Source: Candidatus Methanoplasma sp. (lineage in GTDB: Archaea > Thermoplasmatota > Thermoplasmata > Methanomassiliicoccales > Methanomethylophilaceae). Taken from it: a DNA stretch of 6,662 nt. This document shows, piece after piece, positions 1 through 6,197 of this stretch. Each line of letters starts with the position of its first letter. The stretch's first letter is position 1. The stretch spans positions 1-6,662 of the forward strand of contig JAITQH010000012.1 in the NCBI GenBank assembly GCA_031288985.1, in the 5' to 3' direction. Both the position numbers and the translations under genes were made by a program. Below the pieces are notes generated by a model. It was given only the letters and a program-made list of their open reading frames with translations. It did not search any database and was not told the origin of the DNA.

Positions 1-35
1 TAAGCCGTATAACTACATTAATTAATCCAGTACAC

Positions 36-40
36 AAAAA
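36..40 (-). terminator. Possible T-tract terminator after the ATPase gene
   Basis: On the minus strand, about 100 bases past the ATPase stop codon, the sequence reads CTTTTTG within an AT-rich stretch. Archaeal RNA polymerase can stop at short U-rich tracts without a hairpin. This is the only such tract downstream of the gene in the window. It is weak evidence, and the tract could simply reflect the local AT-richness. Confidence 0.25.
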
Positions 41-62
41 GGGAGGAATAAATTAGAATCTT

Positions 63-115
63 ATGCTCTTATCGGCACGAATAATAACCGATTCCATGCT
101 CTTATCGGCACGAAT
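63..115. repeat. Two-copy 20-base direct repeat, 33-base period
   Basis: The 20-base sequence starting ATGCTCTTATCGG occurs identically at 63-82 and 96-115, separated by 13 unrelated bases. It lies just past the stop codon of the ATPase gene, so it would fall in that gene's 3' untranslated region. A short IR (ATCGG at 71-75, CCGAT at 88-92) sits across the first copy and spacer. Two exact 20-mers are very unlikely by chance in 140 bases, so this is a local duplication or part of a longer array cut by recombination. The function is unknown. Confidence 0.9.
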
Positions 116-139
116 CAATCCATGGTCTGCCTGTCGCAC

Positions 140-1342
140 TCAGTCGGAAAGCAGCCAATCTATGACGTTCGTGTGAACTATGCCGTTCTGCGGCTGTCTC
201 TTCACCCGATCCAAAGTGAGGACGGTCTTGGGATGACTGTCTCCGATCGAGCCTAGCGGCCGAATCTCCCTGTCATAGGTCTCATCAGACATTATTGTCA
301 GCGACACCTGATAATATTCCCTGCGGTCGCCCTTATCGGCGGTGAAGTCTATCTCCAGATCCCTGTAGATTCCGACAGAGACGGAATAACCTCTCCTGCG
401 AAGTTCCAGGTATACTGCGTTCTCAAGCAGTCTGCCCAAGTCATCGCCTTTCGACGGCCCCAGATAGGCGTTTCTGAGGCCGGTGTCCACGGCATAGTAC
501 TTCTCCTTCGTATTCATATGCTTCTTGCCGACGATATCGAACCTGTTTACACGGTAGAACAGGTACGCTTCCTCGATCGACCGAAGATACTTGCTGACGG
601 TGGCGTGATTAATGTGAAGCTCATTGGCTATGGATCTTCCGCTGGTGACATTGCCAACGTTGGAGAAAAGGAACTTCAGGATGCGGTAGGCTGTGGAAAC
701 GTCGATCATACTGTTCCTTGCGGCAATGTCCTTGGTAAGAACAGTGTTGCAGATCCCGATCAGGTGGTCTCTCCTGAATCTTTCGTCCGAATCGGGGTCG
801 ATCATCGGCATGGATCCTTTTTTCAGATAATCCTCGAATCTCGTGTTCACGTCGCGATATTCGTCGATGCCGTGCACTTCAAGATATTCTTTGAAGGACA
901 GAGGGAGAATGTCGATCTCAATGTATCTCCCCGATATGAAAGTAGACAGTTCGGATGACAGCAGGAATGCGTTCGACCCCGTGATGTACACGTCCGCATC
1001 ATAACTGACCATCAATGCATTAACCGTGCGTTCCCATCCATCCACCCTCTGGACCTCGTCAAGAAACACGTATACGCGTTCGTCGTGGGACACAGACGAC
1101 CGTATTGCTCCGCTGAGGTCTTTGTGATTCATTATGTCCTCTGCCTTCTCATCCTCCAGATTGAGATAGAAAATACGGCTGTCATCCACTCCGAGGTCTT
1201 TGAGGCGCCTTATGAATTGAAGCATCAGCGTGGACTTCCCGCATCTGCGGACGCCGGTGATTATTTTGGCGACATCCGTCCTGTCCAATCCTTCTTCCAA
1301 TCTTTTCAGGTCGTCCTTTCTGAGAACCTCTTTCATGTGCAT
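140..1342 (-). CDS. AAA_14 / DUF4143 family ATPase
   Basis: This is a complete 400-residue ATP-binding protein of the AAA_14 plus DUF4143 architecture, which is common and often multicopy in archaea and anaerobic bacteria and whose cellular role is poorly known. The Walker A motif is GVRRCGKST at residues 30-38. Walker B is VYVFLDE at 90-96 with D95 and E96. A sensor region TGSNAFLLSSEL runs from 121 to 132, followed by SGRY with R139. Residues about 215-262 look like a winged helix-turn-helix (NELHINHATVSKYL). The C-terminal part resembles a PD-(D/E)XK nuclease fold, with E307, D332 (EIDF) and Q345 (YYQVS), but a lysine is missing at the usual catalytic position, so cleavage is doubtful. The ATG at 1336 (residue 3) is a likelier start than 1342, because the TATA box lies 26 bases before it. 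There is no Shine-Dalgarno sequence. A 60-base sample here is about 52% GC against about 70% in hmgA, and the gene stands alone, which fits an accessory or transferred gene. Confidence 0.9.
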   Translation of the reverse strand: MHMKEVLRKDDLKRLEEGLDRTDVAKIITGVRRCGKSTLMLQFIRRLKDLGVDDSRIFYLNLEDEKAEDIMNHKDLSGAIRSSVSHDERVYVFLDEVQRVDGWERTVNALMVSYDADVYITGSNAFLLSSELSTFISGRYIEIDILPLSFKEYLEVHGIDEYRDVNTRFEDYLKKGSMPMIDPDSDERFRRDHLIGICNTVLTKDIAARNSMIDVSTAYRILKFLFSNVGNVTSGRSIANELHINHATVSKYLRSIEEAYLFYRVNRFDIVGKKHMNTKEKYYAVDTGLRNAYLGPSKGDDLGRLLENAVYLELRRRGYSVSVGIYRDLEIDFTADKGDRREYYQVSLTIMSDETYDREIRPLGSIGDSHPKTVLTLDRVKRQPQNGIVHTNVIDWLLSD

Positions 1343-1358
1343 GTCATCGAATACTGCC

Positions 1359-1366
1359 TATATAAT
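1359..1366 (-). promoter_or_regulatory. TATA box of the ATPase gene
   Basis: The minus strand reads ATTATATA here. Its centre is about 26 bases upstream of the ATG at 1336 and about 20 upstream of the ATG at 1342. Archaeal TATA boxes sit about 25-27 bases before the transcription start, so transcription would begin at or near 1336 and give a leaderless mRNA. The likely BRE position, just upstream, falls inside the first operator-like dyad. Confidence 0.6.
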
Positions 1367-1383
1367 GGATATTAGATTATCCA
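1366..1383. promoter_or_regulatory. Operator-like dyad 1 at the ATPase promoter
   Basis: A perfect inverted repeat TGGATA (1366-1371), a 6-base spacer, and TATCCA (1378-1383). It overlaps the last base of the TATA box and covers the position where TFB would contact the BRE, so a bound protein could block initiation. The right arm continues as TATCCAAAA, matching the second dyad. The binding protein is unknown; the ATPase itself has a predicted winged helix and could be autoregulatory, which is inference. Confidence 0.6.
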
Positions 1384-1401
1384 AAACACTCAAAAAATCA
1401 C

Positions 1402-1427
1402 ATTTTGGATAAAACAATATCCAAAAT
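1402..1427. promoter_or_regulatory. Operator-like dyad 2 at the ATPase promoter
   Basis: A perfect 10-base inverted repeat: ATTTTGGATA at 1402-1411 and its complement at 1418-1427, with a 6-base spacer. Its core TGGATA-N6-TATCCA is identical in sequence and spacer length to dyad 1, exactly 40 bases away, which is close to four helical turns. Repetition of both arm and spacer argues for a protein-binding site rather than an RNA hairpin. No run of T follows that would suggest a terminator. Confidence 0.6.
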
Positions 1428-1664
1428 TACCGAAACGAATCCACGGCGCAGGCAGACATCACAGTATAATCCCAATTAAGAACCATAATAGGTGAGCAAG
1501 AGGCAACTGGTCGAAACCGTTGCAAGGGGTCGCCTCCTGCTATGATTGCGCATCATGATGAATGTATATGAAACATTGTTCGATTCTGTCGGTTAAGCCG
1601 TCAGTTTCGTGAAATTCAGGTTGCCGCCAACGTTTGCCGCACGCCTTAATCCGTGTCGGAGAGG
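1428..1664. other. Intergenic region with no convincing gene
   Basis: This is the space between the ATPase promoter and the end of the peroxiredoxin gene. Small reading frames crossing it have no recognisable protein character. It contains a TATA-like TATAAT at 1465-1470, a strong bulged hairpin at 1496-1540, a perfect 10-base palindrome CATCATGATG at 1551-1560, and a smaller hairpin at 1586-1604 (CTG and CGG arms pairing with CCG and CAG around a T-T mismatch, followed by TTT). It could hold the 3' end of the operon transcript, a small RNA, or both. No tRNA or box C/D pattern could be completed. Confidence 0.6.
1496..1540 (+). ncRNA. Candidate structured RNA (bulged hairpin)
   Basis: An outer stem pairs 1496-1503 with 1533-1540 (seven pairs and one A-C mismatch). 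Directly inside it a second stem pairs 1503-1511 with 1516-1523, with a single bulged T at 1508 and a CGAA tetraloop at 1512-1515; base 1503 can join either stem. A TATA-like TATAAT on the plus strand is centred about 26-29 bases before the outer stem, so a plus-strand transcript could begin at about 1491-1496. The same stem also forms on the minus strand with a TTCG loop, where it would lie in the 3' untranslated region of the peroxiredoxin mRNA and could act in termination or stability. Strand and function are undecided. Confidence 0.35.
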
Positions 1665-2132
1665 TTAGACGCGGGCGAGCGAGACCGCTTTCTCCAGAAC
1701 CTTTGCGGCGTGGTCGGCCGCCCTGACGTTCTTCCACGCGGCCTCCACGATTCCGTCCTTTCCGACGATGAACGTGGATCTCAAGGCTCCTTCGGCCTCC
1801 TTGCCGTACATGACCTTCCTGCCCCAGGCTCCCGCCTCCCCCATGAGTTCATGGGTCGGGTCGCTCAGGAGCTTGATCCTCAGAGCGTTCTTGTCGCGGA
1901 ACTTCGCGTGCGTCTGCGGGAGGTCTCTGCTGACCCCGATCACGGGAATGTTCCGCAGCATGAACTTGGGGAACAGCGCGGAGAACTCCTGCGCCTCCCT
2001 CGTGCATCCGGGAGTCCCGTCCTTGGAGTAGAAGTAGATAACATACCTCAGACCCTCAAGGGAGCGGCTGTCGAAACTCTCTCCGTTCTCGTCGGAAAGG
2101 ACGAAACCGGGAAACCTGTCTCCGACATCCAT
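1665..2132 (-). CDS. bcp: Bcp-type 1-Cys peroxiredoxin
   Basis: A 155-residue thiol peroxidase of the AhpC/TSA superfamily, Bcp/PrxQ branch, which reduces hydrogen peroxide and organic peroxides in the cytoplasm. The active-site segment YFYSKDGTPGCTREA carries the peroxidatic C43 and T40, and the conserved arginine is R118 (LRSTFIV). The length is typical of Bcp. C43 is the only cysteine: the resolving cysteine of 2-Cys Bcp, five residues on, is Q48, so it must be recycled by an external thiol. The proline of the PxxxTxxC motif is replaced by S36 (codon TCC). The ATG shares its A with the TGA of pheT (TGATG), which implies translational coupling. A GGGGAG lies a few bases upstream inside pheT. 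It is the last gene of the hmgA-pheT operon. Confidence 0.93.
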   Translation of the reverse strand: MDVGDRFPGFVLSDENGESFDSRSLEGLRYVIYFYSKDGTPGCTREAQEFSALFPKFMLRNIPVIGVSRDLPQTHAKFRDKNALRIKLLSDPTHELMGEAGAWGRKVMYGKEAEGALRSTFIVGKDGIVEAAWKNVRAADHAAKVLEKAVSLARV

Positions 2133-3784
2133 CAGAACAGGCTCCCCGCCCTTCCGGCCGCCGCCGAAAGATCGAACTCCAGCATCAGGACGGGGTGCGT
2201 CATCTCGAAGTCGGTTATGACCTTCGGCGACAGCTCGCCGAATATGCCGATCTCGCTGCCTTCCGAGATGACGGACGCTCCTCTTCCGTCAACGAACGCA
2301 GGCAGGGACGAGGCTTCGATGCTGTGATCGGCGCGCATCTCCCTCAGGATGCCTTCCGAGACGGATTTTATCTCTGTGAACGTGGTCTTCGACGCGGTGT
2401 GCAGGGCGCAGAGCCTCAGAGAGATCCTGTGATCCCTCAGCACGTAGCCGATCTCGAATATCCTCTGCGGGAGGTCTCTGTGCTTGTTGTGCTTCAGGAT
2501 CCTCATGAGGCTGGGCATGAGGTGCGACCTCAGGCAGGTATGATCCTCGGTGATCGGGTTGAGAACCTTGGTCGCCGGCATCTCGGGAAGCCCGGAAAGG
2601 GTGAATTCGTCCTTGGGGTTGCTGAGTGTGAGCGTGGTGACCTCCGTGAACCCGAGCCCGATGAGCACGTCCCTCAGGCTCTCCGACAGCGACGTCTCCG
2701 GGCTGAGGCGGCCTGCGGTCTGCACCATCCCGTGCTTCCCTCCGAACCTCTCAAACCCGTATCCGACCGCCGCGTCCTCGAACACGTCGACCGTGTGCAT
2801 TATGTCGAGCCGCGTCGCAGGTATGCGGACGTTCACAGAATCGCCGGAGGCCGAAGCATCCATCCCCATCTTTCTGAGCGCGTCCTCCATGCCCTCCGGC
2901 CCGAGGGATATTCCCAGGAACTTCTCGCATTCGGAGACGGACACGGAACGTTCGGCGGGGGTCAGATCGGGGGAGATGCGTTCGCTCCCGTCGTCCAGTA
3001 TGACCGCTTCGATGCTTCCTCCCCTCTCCGCCAGCGCGGTGGCCACGATGTCCAACGCGCCCTTGACGGCCTTGGCGTCCGTCCCGGTGACATCAATGAA
3101 AAGATTGCGTGAGCCCACTTTGACGGTGGTGAGAGAGCCGTTGATGATGGGCGGGAACGAGAGAACGTCGCCGTTGGCATCGGTGATTATCGGGAACAGG
3201 GAGCACCCTTTCAACAGATGGGCGTACTCCCTTCCCTTGTCGTTCTCCGAAAGTATCCGTTCCGGGCTCATGGGCTCCGTCATCGCCAGAGGGACGAAGC
3301 ATATGTCCTCCGCAGGAACGGCGCTGTATCTGAACGGCGGAACGACCCTGTCAAGATCGTGGATGCCGATGGCGAACTTGCTTCTCTTTCTGCCGATGGT
3401 CATATGCAGCTTCTCCTGAAGCTCCATCATGGATCTCAGCAGCGCGTCGTCTATCGTTATGTCCCTCACGATCGCGCAGGAGAAGAAGGGCCTGATGCCT
3501 CTGACGCTCCCGTCCACGACCGCTCTGACCGAAGGTTCCCGGACGGGATATTCCTTCAGGCCGGTCTCTATCGACAGGAACGCCCTGAGGGATCTCGCCA
3601 ATCCCTCCACCGAGAACAGATCCGGACGGTCGGGGAAGAATTCCACCGACATCTCGTCCGCTCCTCCTTCGGTGTCATGCATATCCGCGCCGATCAGAGG
3701 TATTCTCTCGACGAGCGTCTCCTGCGGGACCTTCTCGCCGAGCAGGGAGCAAAGATCGCCGTAACTGAAATTGATCACGGGCAT
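2132..3784 (-). CDS. pheT: Phenylalanyl-tRNA synthetase beta subunit, archaeal type
   Basis: The 550-residue beta subunit of the (alpha-beta)2 enzyme that charges tRNA-Phe. The length and order match the archaeal/eukaryotic form, which lacks the N-terminal tRNA-binding extension of bacterial PheT. The N-terminus is typical (MPVINFSYGDL), with EFFPDRPDLFSVEGLAR at 48-64. GRKRSKFAIGIHDLDRVVPP spans 131-150, and the B3/4 editing domain covers roughly 85-235. The B5 domain covers about 275-345 and ends in RLDIMHTVDVFEDAAVGYGF. The catalytic-core-like domain follows, with LNPITEDHTCLRSHLMPSL at 408-426 and RIFEIGYVL at 441-449. The start is 4 bases after the hmgA stop and is preceded by GGAGATGA, a near-perfect Shine-Dalgarno sequence. 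The partner gene pheS is not in the window. Confidence 0.97.
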   Translation of the reverse strand: MPVINFSYGDLCSLLGEKVPQETLVERIPLIGADMHDTEGGADEMSVEFFPDRPDLFSVEGLARSLRAFLSIETGLKEYPVREPSVRAVVDGSVRGIRPFFSCAIVRDITIDDALLRSMMELQEKLHMTIGRKRSKFAIGIHDLDRVVPPFRYSAVPAEDICFVPLAMTEPMSPERILSENDKGREYAHLLKGCSLFPIITDANGDVLSFPPIINGSLTTVKVGSRNLFIDVTGTDAKAVKGALDIVATALAERGGSIEAVILDDGSERISPDLTPAERSVSVSECEKFLGISLGPEGMEDALRKMGMDASASGDSVNVRIPATRLDIMHTVDVFEDAAVGYGFERFGGKHGMVQTAGRLSPETSLSESLRDVLIGLGFTEVTTLTLSNPKDEFTLSGLPEMPATKVLNPITEDHTCLRSHLMPSLMRILKHNKHRDLPQRIFEIGYVLRDHRISLRLCALHTASKTTFTEIKSVSEGILREMRADHSIEASSLPAFVDGRGASVISEGSEIGIFGELSPKVITDFEMTHPVLMLEFDLSAAAGRAGSLF

Positions 3785-3788
3785 CGCA

Positions 3789-4943
3789 TCATCTCCCGAG
3801 TTCGCTGTGCGCCTTGCCGAGATGCCCGGCGGTCTGCGCGGCTATGGTGGACAGCTCCCCCGCCAGGACGGTGGCCGCGACTATCTCCGAGAATTTCCTC
3901 GCCCCGCCGTCTCCGAGGCATCCGATCATCCTGAGCGCCTCCGACTGGCACGGAAGCCTTGTGCCTCCGCCTACGGTGCCTACTTCGACGGACGGCATGC
4001 GCACTGCAATGTAAAGGTCGCCGTCCACGTTCTCTATTGTAGTGACGGTCATGCTTCCCCCCACCACTTGGGCGGGATCCTGCCCGGTCGCGATGTAAAC
4101 GGCGGCGACCATGTTGGCCGCATGCGCGTTGGCGCCGATGGTCACTGCCATGGCGCTCCCGACCATGTTCTTGCGGTATCCCGTCTCAACAATCGATGCC
4201 GTGTCGGCCCCCAGCCTTCTGAGGACGATCTCGGCGGGTATGAGGGCCTCCGCCACCACGGTCTTGCCGCGGCCTTTGATCATGTTGATGGCAGCTGCCT
4301 TCTTGTCGCTGCACATGTTGCCCGAAACAGAGACAAGGACCGCACCCGTTCTCTCCTCGATGACCTTGCACGCGGTCTCCGTCGCTATGGTCGCCATGTT
4401 CATCCCCATCGCGTCTCCTGTGTCGTAAAGGAACCTCAGGAACAGGTTCCTTCCCGTGGGGTACGGCTCGACGGACACGAGCCTGCCGTGGCTCGTGGTG
4501 GATGCGGCGCTCGCGGCCAATGAGTCGAAATTCCCCTCGATCCAATCCATGACCTCCCTGGCGTGGCCGATGTCCCTCACGCGGAACACGGGGGCGCGGG
4601 TCATATTGTCCCAAAACACCCGGGTCTTGGCGCCTCCGCCGTCGTTGATGACGCTCATGCCTCTGGCCACCGAGGCGACGAGCGCGCCTTCGGTGGTGGC
4701 CATGGGAACGATGAAGCGTCCGTCGGCGTAATCGCCGGATATCTGCAGAGGTCCGGCGAATCCGAGCGGTATCTGCACCGCGCCTATCATGTTCTCTATG
4801 TTCTTGGAGGCCGTCTCCGAACTGAAGCAGTACTTGGATATGCTTTCCAGGCTGGTTCCGGTGAACTCCTCCACAGCGCGGCGTCTGTCATCGACGTCTG
4901 CGTGGGCGTATCCTCGGTTCTTCAGGCCTTTCTGTTCCGACAT
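3789..4943 (-). CDS. hmgA: HMG-CoA reductase, class I
   Basis: The 384-residue 3-hydroxy-3-methylglutaryl-CoA reductase reduces HMG-CoA to mevalonate with NADPH, the committed step of the mevalonate pathway that feeds archaeal ether lipids. The four catalytic residues of class I enzymes are all present: E85 in ATTEGALVAS, K214 in SGNMCSDKKAA, D289 in ATGQDPAQ, and H379 near the C-terminus in GKAHSELGR. DAMGMNM at 177-183 is the nucleotide-binding motif. It is soluble, without the membrane domain of eukaryotic HMGR, and its length is normal for archaea. The ATG at 4943 lies about 25 bases after a TATA box and has only a weak G-rich sequence before it, so the mRNA is probably leaderless. First gene of the hmgA-pheT-bcp operon. 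Confidence 0.97.
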   Translation of the reverse strand: MSEQKGLKNRGYAHADVDDRRRAVEEFTGTSLESISKYCFSSETASKNIENMIGAVQIPLGFAGPLQISGDYADGRFIVPMATTEGALVASVARGMSVINDGGGAKTRVFWDNMTRAPVFRVRDIGHAREVMDWIEGNFDSLAASAASTTSHGRLVSVEPYPTGRNLFLRFLYDTGDAMGMNMATIATETACKVIEERTGAVLVSVSGNMCSDKKAAAINMIKGRGKTVVAEALIPAEIVLRRLGADTASIVETGYRKNMVGSAMAVTIGANAHAANMVAAVYIATGQDPAQVVGGSMTVTTIENVDGDLYIAVRMPSVEVGTVGGGTRLPCQSEALRMIGCLGDGGARKFSEIVAATVLAGELSTIAAQTAGHLGKAHSELGR

Positions 4944-4964
4944 GCCCCTTCATAGTTGTTTCGA

Positions 4965-4972
4965 TAATATAA
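4965..4972 (-). promoter_or_regulatory. TATA box of the hmgA operon
   Basis: The minus strand reads TTATATTA, centred about 25 bases before the hmgA ATG, as expected for an archaeal promoter driving a leaderless transcript. The box lies between the arms of an inverted repeat, ATAGTT at 4952-4957 and AACTAT at 4971-4976, which would span the region from the TATA box towards the transcription start; the repeat has only six pairs and may be chance. Confidence 0.6.
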
Positions 4973-5025
4973 CTATCTAGCGTCGGCGGTTTTGCCGATT
5001 TCGGAAGCCGTCCCATTACGAACGC

Positions 5026-5031
5026 TTATTA
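5026..5031 (+). promoter_or_regulatory. TATA-like box of the membrane protein gene
   Basis: TTATTA is centred about 26 bases upstream of the ATG at 5055, the spacing seen for the other promoters in the window. It supports both a leaderless transcript and the choice of 5055 as start. It is less AT-rich than the hmgA box. The distance between the two divergent start codons is about 110 bases, so the two promoters are separate. Confidence 0.5.
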
Positions 5032-5054
5032 CATCGTACGCAATCACAGACGGT

Positions 5055-6191
5055 ATGGAGGGCAAGAGCGAAGATCTGCATAAAGACAAATATGCGAAGG
5101 GGGTGTTTCGCGCCATTTTGATGGCGGGGGAGACCGTGCAGGATCGGTTTGACAACATAATTGTGAAAGTCTTTCCGGCGTTTCTCGCGGCCTGCGTCGT
5201 TCTGATAGTCTTCCTGACCGCATATCTCGGGAACTTCACTTTCGTCGGAGTAATTTACTCCATATGTCTGGGGTTCGTTCTGGGATTCGCCGTCCTCGGA
5301 TTATTCTGCGCGATCCTTTCCAACCGCGGCGTGGTGAACCCGGTCTATGTGATAGCGCTCATTGTCGGCTTGCCTGCCATGGTGTCCATACTGTTCTACA
5401 GATTCGGTTCGCTGATGGGGCCGAACAACTTCCTCGTAAGATTCTTCGATATGTTCGGCGGAGACGTATCCTTGGGTTCTCTGATGCTGAGCACGTACTC
5501 CATAACGCTGATGATGTTCCTGGTGGGATACGGGGTCGTCTCCGTTATCGTAGGATATTTCAGGACATACTTTTACCGCGTGCTGCTGTCTCTCAAATCC
5601 CCCCCGGCGGGCAGAAAGAACCACATCCCAGAATGGCTCTTCCAGATACCGGACATAATCGACATTGAGAGAGTGGAGTTGGAGCCGGAAGAGGACAACG
5701 GAAGATTCAATACGGAGCTTTTCATCAACACCGCCGTAAGTCTTTTCGTCCTGGGGATGGTGATATGCTCGTACATATTCCTCAACCCCGTCTTCCTTCG
5801 GGCGATGCCTTTCGAGGAGATGCTGTTCATAGGAGTCCTCATCTCATTGTTCATATCGCCGCTCATCATCCCATGGAGCATAGTCAAATCCATAGGCGCC
5901 AAGGTCGTGTCCTCCGCCCCCCGTCCGTTCTATCTGTGGAAGGGCATGAGGGGCAGACTCTATCAGGGATTCTTCGCGATCACGTTCTTCATGATGCTTC
6001 TGACGGCGTCCATATATTTCGGCATGGATCTCTTCAGAATACTCACCACGTACGTGGGTTATATGATCTTCATGGGCCTGATATCAGTGATCACCTCGTT
6101 CGTGTACGTCAACGTGTATTACACCGGGTTCAAGGAAGGCATAATCAGAAGCTATACATCGTCCGTCGGGGACGAAGGAAAAGACAACTAA
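5055..6191 (+). CDS. Eight-helix membrane protein of unknown function
   Basis: I do not recognise the family. From the ATG at 5055 it is 378 residues with eight likely membrane helices, at about 39-61, 64-88, 94-115, 143-170, 224-248, 255-277, 304-323 and 328-356. A basic, then acidic loop at 171-222 (RKNHIPEWLFQIPD, then ERVELEPEEDNGR) divides the protein into two four-helix halves. The basic residues after helix 4 and at the N-terminus place both ends and this loop in the cytoplasm. There is no signal peptide, no cysteine or histidine cluster and no recognisable transporter motif. An in-frame TTG at 4992 would add 21 residues, but the TATA spacing and the uncharacteristic extra sequence favour 5055. 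It diverges from hmgA and ends 27 bases before the TPR gene. A transporter or part of a membrane complex are guesses only. Confidence 0.85.
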   Translation: MEGKSEDLHKDKYAKGVFRAILMAGETVQDRFDNIIVKVFPAFLAACVVLIVFLTAYLGNFTFVGVIYSICLGFVLGFAVLGLFCAILSNRGVVNPVYVIALIVGLPAMVSILFYRFGSLMGPNNFLVRFFDMFGGDVSLGSLMLSTYSITLMMFLVGYGVVSVIVGYFRTYFYRVLLSLKSPPAGRKNHIPEWLFQIPDIIDIERVELEPEEDNGRFNTELFINTAVSLFVLGMVICSYIFLNPVFLRAMPFEEMLFIGVLISLFISPLIIPWSIVKSIGAKVVSSAPRPFYLWKGMRGRLYQGFFAITFFMMLLTASIYFGMDLFRILTTYVGYMIFMGLISVITSFVYVNVYYTGFKEGIIRSYTSSVGDEGKDN

Positions 6192-6196
6192 TATTA
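6189..6196 (+). promoter_or_regulatory. TATA box of the TPR gene, overlapping the upstream stop codon
   Basis: TAATATTA begins with the TAA stop of the membrane protein gene. Its centre is about 26 bases before the ATG at 6219, so the TPR gene can be transcribed on its own as a leaderless mRNA even though it directly follows another gene on the same strand. Confidence 0.5.
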
Positions 6197-6197
6197 A

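Noticed and set aside
63..115. CRISPR array
   Set aside because: Only two 20-base copies with a 13-base spacer and no cas genes; too short in repeat, spacer and number.
63..176. 37-codon plus-strand small gene containing the repeat
   Set aside because: The only GGGAGG is 16 or more bases upstream, and the 3' part is antisense to the ATPase gene; the open frame is probably incidental.
140..1342. Defence system or toxin built on the ATPase
   Set aside because: No partner gene, nuclease, reverse transcriptase or toxin-antitoxin pair lies beside it; the neighbouring genes are housekeeping.
1491..1545. tRNA gene
   Set aside because: A TTCGA-like loop is visible on the minus strand, but the T-stem, D-arm, anticodon arm and acceptor stem cannot be completed.
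1550..1620. Box C/D guide RNA (ATGATGA at 1554-1560)
   Set aside because: No correctly placed CTGA D box follows on the same strand.
2195..3419. Long plus-strand open frames (up to 305 codons) opposite pheT
   Set aside because: They lie antisense to a clear pheT, have compositions dominated by R, G, P and S, and resemble no protein; GC-rich coding DNA often leaves such open antisense frames.
3771..4955. Plus-strand open frames opposite hmgA
   Set aside because: Same reason: hmgA on the other strand has all catalytic motifs, and these frames have none.
4992..5054. TTG start extending the membrane protein by 21 residues
   Set aside because: The TATA-like box lies inside this extension, 26 bases before the ATG at 5055, so the extension would not be on the mRNA.
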